Under the pieces are notes generated by a model that saw only the letters and a list, made by a program, of their open reading frames with translations, was not told where the DNA came from and made no database searches. DNA of 64,000 nt. It comes from Pipra filicauda (taxonomy: Eukaryota > Chordata > Aves > Passeriformes > Pipridae). Shown here one piece after another: positions 1 to 12,800 of this stretch. Positions within the stretch are counted from its first letter, which is position 1. Every line of letters starts with the position of its first letter. A program made the translations under genes and the position numbers. The stretch spans positions 4,820,709 through 4,884,708 of the forward strand of contig NW_024104554.1 in the NCBI RefSeq assembly GCF_003945595.2, in the 5' to 3' direction.

Positions 1-482
1 ACAATATAAGAAAGATATTAAGCCATTACAGAGCATCCAAAGGAGGGCAACAAGGATGATGAAGGGCCTTGAGGGGAAGCCGTGTGAGGATGGACTGAGG
101 TCACTTGGTCTGTTCAGCCTGGAGGAGACTGAGGAGAGACCTCATTGTAGTTACAACTTCCCCATGATGGGAAGAGGAGAGGCAGGCACTGATCTCTTCT
201 CTGTGGTGACTAGTGGCAGGACCTGAGGGAATGGCCTGAATCTGTATCACGGGAGGTTTAGGTTGGATATCAGGAAAAGGTTCTTCACTCAAAGGGGGTT
301 GGGTACTGGAACAGGCTCCCCAAGGAATTGGTCACAGCACCAAGCCTGACAGAGTTCAAGAGGAGTTTGGATGATTCTCTCAGGCATGTGGTGTGATTCT
401 TGGGGATGGTTCTGTGCAGGGCAAAGGGTTGGACTTGATGATCCTTGAGGGATCTTTCCAACTCAGCATATTCTGTGATTCT
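1..482 (+). mobile_element. CR1 LINE 3' end (continues beyond left edge)
   Basis: The stretch carries hallmark CR1 text: CCTTGAGGGGAAGCC, CTGTTCAGCCTGGAGGAGAC, GGTTGGATATCAGGAAAAGG, TTGGACTTGATGATCCTTG, and the terminal ATTCTGTGATTCT. It lies in EIPR1 intron 3, antisense to the gene. It is the same subfamily as the copy at 11338-12295. Confidence 0.92.
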
Positions 483-727
483 TTAGGGAAGCATAAGGTT
501 TATTTTTCTGCTTTCCTTAACATGAATGCAAAAGTTGACTTCTAATCAAGGTAGCCTAAGGATATGACACAAATGCGGTATAGGTAAAAGTACAGCAGAT
601 TTTTTGAAAAATGCCTGAGTTGATAATTCCAATTTAAAGTGTTTCCACATAGCTAGATGTTCAAACTTTGCACATTCCAAAATATCAAAATACTTTAACA
701 AGTTGAACATGTTTAAAAAGGACTTAC

Positions 728-860
728 TTTTATTGTAGCAGGTTGCTAGTACACCTTTATCTGCAGGACTGGTACTAATGTGCCAAATTTCACCCACTTG
801 ATGAAGGAGAACGTTTTTGTTTATAATGTTATTTTCATCATCAAAATCGATTATGTGAAT
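728..860 (-). CDS. EIPR1: EIPR1 coding exon 3
   Basis: These 133 bases give 44 codons plus one base. They encode [29 protein letters not shown], and then [14 protein letters not shown]. The acceptor is TTTGCAG at 861-867 and the donor is GTAAGT at 722-727 (minus strand). The last base begins a split codon completed in the next exon, which is outside the window. The W and H of GEIWHIS fall in a WD40 strand. Confidence 0.95.
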
Positions 861-3800
861 CTGCAAATACAATAAAAGAGAACATCAGGGTTTCAAATGT
901 TTTCCTGTGGTCTTAATTATACGTGATATAACCGATATCTATTTTAATTAATTGTTATATCAACAATTTACTATATCACTGATTTCATGCAGGATTAACT
1001 TTGCCAGGAAAACACAAGCAATTTCCCTGTTTTGAGGAAATGCTACGCTTATTCTCAATTTTCAACTTCAATCTTGAAGGTGATTTTTCATTTTATGGCT
1101 AATTGTCAATAAGCCATTCATATTACAATTTAACAATTCTTAATAGCAATAAACAAAAATAACATTACAATTCTTAGTCTAATTGTCTGTACCAATTCTG
1201 TACCTAAATCATGGAATTCAAACCAACTACAAAGAAAGAAGGAGATAGAGGGAAAGAATTCTTCTTTCAAACAAATACTCTAAACTCAGTAAGAAATTTT
1301 TTGAGAGTTCACCTCAGCAATTACGTACCTCTAACAAGATACAAATTTGTAATCTTTTTATACTAGATGAAAACATAAAATATTGAACTGAAAGAGGAAG
1401 AAAAACAATAATATTTAAATAAATAGGTAATATTTTTAAAAGACAGAACTAAGTTTGATTTTTATTATTTTCATTTTTGGTTTTTGCTGGTTTGTTTGCT
1501 GTATTTTTTAAATAGGTCTACGTTACTATAATTTTTTCCTCTCTAGTTTTAGTTAGTTGTTTTTCTATAGTTGCCTCAAAAATACAAGAAATTGAGGAAG
1601 ATTCTAGCCTGCATAACACACAGAAGTAAGTTTACTCAAGGGACTAATTCCCCTAACCTCAATAGTGAACAAATACATTTTAAAAGACTCACAAATTTTA
1701 GAGAACCGTATCCTCATTAAAAATTCATTTTCAAAGTTGGTGAAAAACGAAGAGGGAAGAAAGCCAGGAGATATTCAATCATCATGACTGAATTAAGTCT
1801 ACTTATTTAAGTACTGAATCACTGCAAAAATCTTAGCTATGCAGAATTACAGAAGATTTCCTTAAAATAAAGAAGCTACTAAATACGTCTCAATCTAAAG
1901 TGGTAATATTAAACACTATTATTTTTAAGGGGCTGAGTTTACATGTTATCTTTTTCTTTATTGTCCAAACAGTTATCAGCAATTCCTCCTTCAAATATAA
2001 TCCTGGAACCTCATCACCTGTATTATTCTTCCATTCTGTCATCCAAGGCATGTAAGAACATCTGCAGTTGATTAACAAGTTGCCTTTTCAAACTTCATTT
2101 CTTGCCTTGAATCTAGGAATCAGGACACTATCCATCTACCCCAACAACTGCATATCCCTCTTAAAGACTGGCCCTCCTGCCTTTCAAAAAAAGATCAGTT
2201 TAACCTTTATCTCTTTTTTTTCTTTGGAGTCTCCTTTGGCAGCTCAACCTAAGTCCCCCACTGAGGGGAATGAGGCCACTTCCTCTTCCTAGTCCTGTCA
2301 CTCGTTACCTGGGAGAACAGACCAATCCCTACATGGCTACAACCTCCTTTCAGGTGGTTGTAGAGAGCTATAAGCTCTGTCGCCCTTCTCTGGACCGGCT
2401 CTAGCACCTCAGTGTCTTTCTAGCAGTGAGGGGCCCAGAACTGAACATAGGATTCAAGGTTTGGCCTCACCAGTGCATTATACAAATCATGGAAATTAGA
2501 GATGAGAAAAGAGTAAGTGACATACTTTGGTATTTCCAATGCATACAATAAATGCATTAAATTTAGCAACAATGAAAGTACTGGGGACAAAAGTTCTAAA
2601 ACTACACCTTGTAGAACACAGTACATCAGAGAAACTACTTAAACCATTCCCAGCAAGTTATAAGAACCAAATGCCAAGTACTACACACTATTAATATGTC
2701 AAATATTGAGAGAATATAAAATCTTCTAAACATTTTCCTTGCCTTTGAAATATTACTGTTAATAGGAAAATATTTTCACCTAAAATATATTCTCCTATGA
2801 ATACCTAAAATTGCTTCATACAGCAATAAACCTCAACAAGGCAAAAGTTATCATGCCAGCTGTACAATCACTGGTCTTCCAATTGCACTACACCTGCCCA
2901 TGACTAGAAGGGAAGAAATATTCTGCACATGATAAAACTTCTCACTGTGGAGTACTTGGTAAGTTCTAAAGGTTGCAAGCCAGCTCATAAGTTTGGTCAG
3001 GTAACTAGAAAAATTTTCAAGCAAATCTAGAGAACCTAGTGCTGAATTAAGCAATAATGAGCTGAGGCCTAGGGCACTTCTTGGGGATTAGCAACTAGAT
3101 GAGAGGAAATGATGGCCTGAGGCACAGCTAAAGGCCAATAACCTCCAAACATCTGTTAATACACTAGGAATGGTCCTGCATTTCTATTGTTAATGTTATT
3201 CACTGGAAAAAGAAAAGCGTACTCAAAGTTGTAATATATGTAAACACTTCTAAAATACATAGTATATGCCCAATAAACTTACCTAAATCAAAACATCTAA
3301 ATTATTGAAGATCTGCTGGATATCAACTGATAAGTGAGAACCATTCTTTAACGAGAATTTTGTATCAGGATTTAATTAGTTGACCCAGGTAGTAAAACCA
3401 CCACAGAAATCACAGTAGAAAGACACATTATAACCAATATTTGAAGAGCATCAGAGACAGCACAATCACAAATATAACTGAGTATACATACTTAGTTAAC
3501 TAAGTTTGTCTGCCTCTTCTTTTGTTACTGTTCTCATAAGTATTACCTGAAATGTAAAGAATCTGAATACTCCATCCCCCTTATGCCTTGGAATAATTTT
3601 TCCTTGAGTCTCATTCAGTATTACCATTAAGTAACGAACTCAAAACTTCACTGGGAATTGACAGCTCACTTCTCCCAGAGCTACGGTTCTGAGTTGGTTT
3701 TATGCAGCCCATTACAGACCATTTTCAGAAGAATTGGTCACTCCATCCAATTCTAGAGACTTCTGTGGTGTGTTAGGCTCGGCTGACAGTTAGACTCCCA

Positions 3801-6800
3801 CCCAGATACCTGCTCCTCCCAAGCATGACAGGGGGAAAAACCAGGAAGAATAGGAGTGAGAAAGCTATGTGTCAAGATGAAGACAGGGAGCTCACTTACT
3901 AGTTACTGTTCCAGGAAAAACAGACTTGACTTGGGTGAATTAATTAATCTACTGCCTCTTAAAATAAACAAGTACCTTCTTTCCCTCCTTTCCCAGTCTT
4001 AACTGCACCCCAGACCCCTGTGATCCCCTTCAAATGGGGCAGGGGGTCTGGGACAGTGGTGGTTATGGGCAGTACATACTGTTTTCTGTGTGACGCTCTT
4101 TGCATCTCACTCATTTCCTCTGCTTCAGCATGGGACCTTCATGGGACACAGTTCCTTCGGGAATATCCACCTGCTCTGGCACAGCTGCTCCAGAGGCTGC
4201 AGTGGACACCTGCTACAGCATGAAGCATCTTCTGTTTCTCCTGACGTTGGTCTTACCTCTGTCGTTTCCTCTACTGCTCCTCCTCTTTCCATCCAGCATT
4301 TTCTCCCCTCTCTTAAACATTTTCACAGAGATGCCATCACACTGACTGACTCAACTGTGTCCTGCAGCAGATTCATTGGGACCAGCCACGCCTGGCACGG
4401 GCAACCGCTGGCCTCTTCTCAGAGGCCACCACTGCAGCCCTTCTGCTACCCAAGCCTTGCCACCTGCATTCAGAACAACTTTCTAACTCTTCTAGCCTCC
4501 AGAACTTGTTTCACTATGAATTTTACTGCAATTTAGTCACAAAAATTAAAATTGCTGTACAATTAGAAGTCTTGTACTCCTAAGTGCAGAAGAAACAACC
4601 CAATAGAAATTGAGCCATGAAAGTCATCAAATTTTAGTTTGAATTGTTAAACTTATGACCAGAAAGGACACAGTTTATTGTCAATAACTAATGATGAAAA
4701 ATTCAGTTTATGAAGCTTTACATACACTTAACTGTGCATGTAGCAGTAGTCTCATTACAGGCAATTAAGGCTTAAAGACTTTTGTTTTACTTTTCTTCTC
4801 TTCTGTGGTTTAAAGATAGCTCCAGAGAATCTATAGATCCAATGCAAGAAAAATATTTTCTTCACTAAACCAATCTGATTTAGTCATAAAATTTAGAAGA
4901 GCAATTTCATTTTCAGAAAACACACACAGCTTTCATTCAATAATATATCTTACCAATATCTTTACATTTTACTCACAGAAGTCTTCAGCTTGACTATCAT
5001 AATGTTCATATTCAACGGGGGGAGAAAGGAGGAAGAATGATTTTGGAACAACATTTAAAAAAAGAGGGAAAAATTACAACTGACACTTGACAGAAAAATT
5101 ACCTGATTATCATATCTAAGAGACTGTGTTCCAACCAAAAATCTTATTGCATCTGTTTCTGCTGTTTGAGGTGTTAAAGCTCGTGCCTAGGGAAGAAGAA
5201 AGCCATTAGAAAAGTTCAATTAATACAATCCATTAATTTCAGCAAAAATCTTGAAGCTTATATATCAATTATCATTTTAAGCATTTACATTCTTACAAAC
5301 TGCAGACTTTCCTGCCCTTTATGTCCATTTTGCTTAATACACTTTTTGTGCAATTTCTCACATTTGTGAGGTGTGGAGAACATGCTGGTGCTAAATAAAT
5401 TACCTGGCCTTCATTATAACAGTGATAATATTCAATATAGCAGTTCTTCTAAACTAATTCTCCTTTATCAACTGAAAAAACTCCCTAGAACAGTGGACAA
5501 TTCTTAAATACGCTATCTACAATATCCAAAAAAGAGGTTGTTCTTTTAGAATTTTTCATACCACTCAGGTTGAAGATGCCTTCATTAAAAAAAAAATCAT
5601 TAACCACCAAATTTAGAAAAAAGTTAAAAACCAAACCCCTTCTTTTCCACTCCAGACCATTACAGATAAAAATTGTCTGAATGATGGGAGAAATAATTTG
5701 TTATTTACATATCCATATATAGTAATAATCTTATTACTTTGTTGTATTATGTTAATGGGAATCCAAGACTCTCTGCCTTGCATCTTCAACTTGCACCAAC
5801 TGCAGTCTTGGAAGAAGCAAAACAAAGCAGTTAAGGGCCACAGGAGACACTGAGAAATAAGGTATAGGTTGAACTAAACCCACAGTTGCTAGTTGGTACC
5901 AGTCATTTGCAGAGACTCTCTCGGCTAATTTTGAGCTAATGGGAGGTAAACTAACACTCAAAGGCACTTTTAGCAACCATAAGTTAACTATGAGGAATAT
6001 CCACTACTTCTCCATGCAAAAGATATCCTAACAATATTGTTCAATGTGATTTTTTTTATCCAAACAGAAAATTTAATTTTTGCAAATCACATCCTATTTG
6101 ACATAAAATACTTCAGATCTCTTCAGACACTAAAGCCTGTATTGCAAGCAAATATTTCAGAAGGATTCAGGTAAACTGTTGAATGGCCCTTCTTATTGCC
6201 ATCCTTATTGCCATGTCATGCAGCTTAGTTACATTTTGGATTCAGGAACACTTCAATATAGTCCTATTTGAAACTTGTTGTTAAATTAATGTCAAAAAGC
6301 TGCCTAGAAGCTTGGAAGGGACTATCTGGAACACATTATATCATAATACCTAAATGTAGAGCAATTTAATTCTAGAATGGCAACTTGAAGTTATTTGACT
6401 TTACTTAAATAAAGCAAAGCCATCCAACTCATTATCTGGCTATAACAGTAAGAAACAACTAATTTTTCAGAATCATCTCTGGACTCCTACAAAGCAGATC
6501 CTTCTTTTCTGGCATCTGCAATGTGTGATTCAGACAACGTAATATTTTGCATAAGATGAAGCATAAAAAGTTTAAAAATGCAATAAGTTTAGTAAGTATA
6601 GGCTAATAGCCTATGCTTGCATTTATACATGTATAAAGGAAAAAAAGCACTAGAGAACATAATTCAATGAGTAGTTTCTGTTCAAAACACTCAAATGCAG
6701 ATTAGAGATCAGTGTGAATCCAAACCAATTTGTCTGTACTCTCCTATTTATGCAGCTCTTACTTACAAGAAGCTTAGCTGTTTCTGTCAATCAGAAACAC

Positions 6801-9800
6801 TGTCTAAAGTCCACCAAGATGATTGCAGAGAAGCTTTTATTTTGTCTTGAACAAAATTTACATTTGCAGATCTTTGGCAAAGAGTTCCTTTCCACTCAAA
6901 AGGCCTGTTTTCACTTATTTTGAAGAAAACACTAGAAATAAGCCAACAGCTATGTATCTCTTTCAATCAAACAAGCTTCTGTTGTTTCTGTAAGTCAAAG
7001 AGAAGACCTCCAGGATGTTTAATAAAATAAAAAAAAAAAATGAGTTGTCACCCCTTTTAAAGTTTTTCAAGTAAGTCTTATCATGCTGCTTTCAAAGGTT
7101 GGACACCAAGTACCCAAAATAATGTAAATACCTAGTATAGAATCATAGAATCATAGAATCGATTGGGTTGGAAAAGACCTCCGAGATCATCGAGTCCAAC
7201 CCTTGGTCCAAATCCAGTCCATTTACTAGATCATGGCACTCAGTGCCACGTCCAATCTGCGTTTAAAAATCTCCAGGGATGGTGAATCCACCACCTCTCT
7301 GGGCAGCCCATTCCAATGCCTGATTACTCTCTCTAGTAACATTTATGCATCAGCTTCTCTAGCTCTTCCTCAACATATTTTTAAGTTATTTCCCATTTTG
7401 CAGGGTGGGAGGAGGTGGGGAGGGGGAAATCGAAGGCCTGAGAAAAGTATTTAAACACATTTCACAACAGGAAACACACTATTGTTTATTTCCCAACATA
7501 AAAAACTACAACATGCCTACATACAATACAAGGTTCAAATTCATGAAGTGTTCATAAATCAGGAAGATCTGATTCATAAGAGCAATATCAGTACAGTGGA
7601 CTTCCACTTGTCTCCTGCACAAAGATACGGATAATTTTGTCTATTCTGAGTTACTTTTAGAGAACAGAAAGTTATTTCAACAGATGAAGACATCAAGTAA
7701 TCATTGTTATGAACAACATAACTGAATTTGGAGTGCTGTCAGGATCAAGGAAAGTGCCTTAAGTTTGTCATCTTGTACTCCAACATGTCAGAGCAGGTTG
7801 CAAATTACATCTTTCACAAAGCTTCCTGCCTCATGACTGCAGCTACTACACAGAAAATAAGCAAAAAGCATAATATAATGAATATCCATTAAATTTAAAA
7901 CAATAGAAATTATTATTTTTAAAAGTCTGCACCTACAGAACACTAAACTGCATATAGCCCAAAAAGAGTTTACTATGAGGCTTTCAAATAGGCTGGAGAG
8001 GGACTTTTCACAAGGGCACATAACTAGGAAAGATGCAAACAGTGAGAAAACAAGTAATCCTTACACACACTGCCACAGCAAAATCCCATCTAACTGATAG
8101 TGCCAGACAATGCAATAACATACATAGTTAGATCATTTCATTTTTAAAGAAGGCCTAAGACCAGGAAAAAAATACTAGCAAGCAAAAACATCATGAATAA
8201 CAAGGAACTTTTTGGCTCCACGTCCAAATTTCGTGTTTATCAACAGCCCTATGAGGAAATGTGCCTGGTTCAAAGCAGGCAGTTTTATAAAACAGGACAA
8301 AGACCTAACTGCAAATCCACTACAAAAACAGGTATGCAAAGGACATGCAAAAGCCTAGATTACAAGCGTGAGAGGCAGCGGCAGAAAGATAAAGCAGAAG
8401 AAACAACAATCGTACCAGAATTCAGGTAAGACTAACTGGAGACTGGGCATCATGTCCATGCCTACACCATGCTCAGTGTGATGTCAGACAGAGATCACCT
8501 GCTACCTTGCCCTTGACCATTTAGGCCACTTCTAGAATAATAAAAACCTCTGAGAGAAAAAACAGAACAGAGTCTGCAAAGTGAAAGGTCCTTGACAACA
8601 GCAACAGATGATCCGGAGGAACACAATGAGAAACTTCAAAAGGGTAAAGAAGGCTGGTTTAAAATAAGTGCATTATGGAACTGCAATGCACTAATTCTCT
8701 ACACTTCACTCATAAGTTCTTCTGAAACTTTCCCTTCTCAACATCTTTTGCAATACCAGCCAAATGCACAAAGTTTTGGTGGGTTTTTTTGGTTCAGTTT
8801 GGGTTTTGGTTTGATTTTTGGGTTTTTTTTCGACTATTATTATTTAAGGCAGTAATAGGCAAAGAAAAAAAAGATTCAGTACTTCTCCAACACAAATTTT
8901 CTCTTGCTCATGTACTGAACTGGTTTGGTATCAACAAACTAGAAAACAGATCCCAACATTTAAATATTTGTATTACTTTTAATACAAGCAGAATAATTCT
9001 GCAACACACGTATCATTTGAAATTCATACAATCGATCTGTACTAACAAACTGTGAACTTGCAATACAAAATGTAAGGACATTTGCAGTATTTGCAGTCCC
9101 TGAATCTGAACTTAAAGTTATTTGACTATCTGCTTATGCTGAAAACCAGAACTAGAATACTGCTACTTGGGGGATGGTGGAGGGAAGCTGGATTTGCTGA
9201 TGCCTCATACTAGAGGCAAAATACAAGTTCCCTGACCTCCTAGACAAGCCCAGACTGCTAATGTCAGGAATGTTATTTTTCCCTTCTGGCATAATTTCAA
9301 TTTTCAAGTAAGTATACTTGGATTTTTACTTAGGTAAGACAGCCTTGTTTCTCCCACCACAGTAGGAAACCCTCTGTCAGTGATTGTAATAAGCTGCAGT
9401 GACTCTATTGACGAAAGTGAAGAGGTTGGCAGCACACATGCCCAGGTGACCTTCAATGCTCTCAGACAGCTGCTTTCTCCAAGTCTTTCACAGCACAAGA
9501 ATTCCCACCACTGACGTATTTAGCGCACTGACCCTATTCAAAGTCTGACAGATTCTGTAAACCCTCACAGCAACAAATGCAACCCTCACATAAAGCCTCA
9601 CATAGCACAACCATCCTCACAAAACCCATTCATTTATCATGAACCATAAAAGTAACAATCACCATTTAAGAGTTCCTTGTAGTTCACATAACTGTATCTT
9701 CATATTGCCACTAGTCTGTACCATACCTAACATTAGCAAGATCTACTAATTGCTTTAGGGCCCTAAAAGAAATACTTTTCACCTGATCTACTTCATGCAT

Positions 9801-12800
9801 TATGAAGATCTTTGGGGGATTAGTTAAGAGAGCTTTGCCACTTAGCTACTTTTGTTCCTCTAGTAAAACTTGAAACGCAAAAGGTTCAAAATATAGAGGA
9901 TTGGCAGTCGTGAGGTAAGTAATCTTAGAGAAGAAAGAGAACTGACACAAAAGGCAGGAATTTCAGTAAGACATTATCATGCAGTTTCTTGAACTATTTT
10001 AATTTTCAAGATAAATCCTCCAGAGACAATGCTAAAGCTGTAGCAAAATCGTTATGTACATTCTGTTTAGGCCTCTCTCTCTGAACCCACAGGAGACCAC
10101 AAAAGCTCTCCCAGGGAAGAGAACGCCCCTGCCCATAGGAGCTATAGGCTCCCACACTGCGAACACAGCCAGCACAGGTTTCCCTGGATAACTCAAGTGA
10201 CACGCATCTTGTTAGGAAGTCCCCTTTTACCCCCTCTTTCAATAAATCTATACCTGCCTTTGACTCGATCACAGGTAGGTCAGCTGAGCTATTCTCAATA
10301 CATACTGATGACATAAGTACACACACGTTGTAGGAGACCTATGACCAATATATTTTAGTTGGTATTTTGCACTGCTTGAAGTTTCTTATTTTAGAAAATC
10401 ACATTTAGCTTTAGGGAAATTAAGTTTCACCTTACTCCTGCAAACAGGCAAGTCCTAAAAATCAATAGTCTCTATTCAGATTCATAAAACCTGTTAACAA
10501 CTAACAGACAATATAATACAGGGCAAGTGTTGCTTACTCAAAGAGCAGGACAAGACCACAATGCATTACACAAACTCTGACAAAGCATTACTGCACTTTT
10601 TCCAAGCCTGCTTCAGTCAGAGCCCATCTCAGAGTGCTGCTGGAGCTGTCTTTGTGCAGTACAGCCCTGTGCTCTGCTGTCCTTGCCTCCTGCTCATTAT
10701 CCTTCTCCCTTGCAAGTCCATGTGCTTTTGACATTTAATACACAATAGGAGTGTCTGGCATGCTGAAATTCAGCTCAGTGCTGTGGTATCCCCAAAATCC
10801 ATTACATGTGCCAAACACATGCTCCATAATTATCACTCTCTGGCACAAGCAATGTTCCTCTTCCCTCACCCATGCTTTTAAACAAGAAAGATGTCATCAT
10901 GGCTAGGCTTCACGAACGAAGATTTGGGAAGGGCTCTACCCACGTTTGTTGTCTTGAGCCAAATACCTATCCCCAAAAGCACCTCTATACATTGCTCATT
11001 TCAGGCCTATAAGCATCACTCAGTCAAGCTTAAACTAAGGCAAATACAGTATTTTGAGACATTCAGTATGCTTACACACCTGCTAAAAACATCACTGTTT
11101 AAACCCTCAGTAATAACATGGGGAAAATTGTGACTCCCTGAAAATGAAAGCCAATTCAACACAGGGTAGACATACCAGATACTCCAGGTTAGACCTACAT
11201 CAACTTTACACTGGACAAGAAGCACATAATTTCAGTGCTTCTGAAACATAGCACTTAGCAATACTCCTGGGACCTCATTCATCACATTTTTATAACTGAG
11301 AATATTGAATACTACCAAGGTTCATTTTAGAAGAACAACCTTTTGGTATTCTTCAACATCTTCATAAATCACTTGGATATAGGACTGGAAGGGATACTAA
11401 GCAAGTTTGCAGATGACACAAAACTGGGAGGAGCTGTTGACTCCCTTGAAGGCAGGGAGGCCCTGCAGAGAGACCTTGACAAATTAGAGGACTGGGCAAT
11501 CACCAACCACATGAGGTTAAACAAGGGAAAGTGCTGGATTCTAAACCCGGGATGGGGCAATCCTGGATGTAGATACAGACTGGGGAATGAGATGCTAGAA
11601 AGCAGTGCCATAGAAAGAGACCTGGGGGTCCTGGTCAATGGAAAGTTGAATATGAGTCAGCAGTGCCCTGGCAGCCAGGAGGGACAACCGTGTCCGGGGG
11701 GGGCATCAGGCAAAGCATTGCCAGCCAGTCGAGGGAGGGGATTGTCCCACTCTGCTCTGCACTGGGGTGGCCTCACCTTAAATATTGTGTGAAGTTTTGG
11801 GCACTGCAATATAAGAAAGATATCAAGGTATTAGAAAGTGTCCAAAGGAGGTCAATGAAGATAATCTAGAGCCTTGAGGGGAAGCCACATGAGGAGCTGC
11901 TGAGGTCATTTGGCCTGTTCAGCATGGAGGAGACTGAAGGGAAACCTCATTTGCAGTCTACTATTTCCTTGTGAGGGGAAGAGGAGGGGCAGGCACTGAT
12001 CTCTTCTCTGTGGTGACCAGTGACAGGACCCGAGGGAATGGCCTGAAGTTGTGTCGGGGACGTTTAGCTGGATATTAGAAAAAAGATTCTTCACCCAGAG
12101 GGTGGTTGGGTGCTGGAACAGCCTCCCCAGGGAAGGGCTCACAGCATCAAGCCTGACAGAGTTCAAAAAGTGTTTGGATGACACTCTTAGGCACATGATG
12201 TGACTCTTGGGGATGGTTGTGTGCTGGGCTAAGCACTGGAATTGATGATCCTTGTGGGTCATCCAAATCAGCATATTCTGTGATTCTGTGAAGTGTTCTG
12301 CAGCTACACTGGTTGCTCTGTATCCATCATCATGAGCCACAGTCACATCACTCAGTCCTCAATTCAAGTAGCAACTCACATTTTCATTCACCATCCATCT
12401 GTAATTTTCTCATTTTCACCACAGTCGAATGATCGGAGCAAATATGGTGGGATATTGTCTTTTAAAAAGTCACAAAAAGAACCACGCACCCTAAAGTTCA
12501 CATATAATTTGTATTGTCTGTACACTGCTCATATAGCTCACAGACACACTCAAGAGACAAAAAAACCACTCCTAAAACCTATGTTTCTGGGGTTATATGA
12601 ACATTCAAAACAGCACAAAAAGAAGTTCCAGATGTCAAGTAAAACAGGCTCAAAAATTTAACTAATCATGCAGGAAACTATCACTAGTTTTATTCTGGTT
12701 TTGCTGTTAGATGTTTAGCTTCCCCCTTATCTCCACCCCAGACAAAAGCAAACCAAAATTGTTTCTCACTGTTACTCGGTAAAACTTTTTCCACAATACT

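Larger units (their letters stand above)
861..5102 (-). other. EIPR1: EIPR1 intron 2
   Basis: The intron is 4.2 kb and AT-rich. It contains the CR1 fragment at 2180-2480 and the ERV-derived stretch at about 3650-4540. I see no further gene or RNA gene. Confidence 0.9.

Noticed and set aside
4020..4536. Frames of 67-148 codons in EIPR1 intron 2
   Set aside because: They lie in the ERV-derived block in several overlapping frames; no recognisable domain or splice context.
11343..11869. Possible active reverse transcriptase
   Set aside because: It starts inside the polymerase, is frameshifted near 11650-11700 and ends in the standard CR1 3' UTR, so it is a dead 5'-truncated copy.
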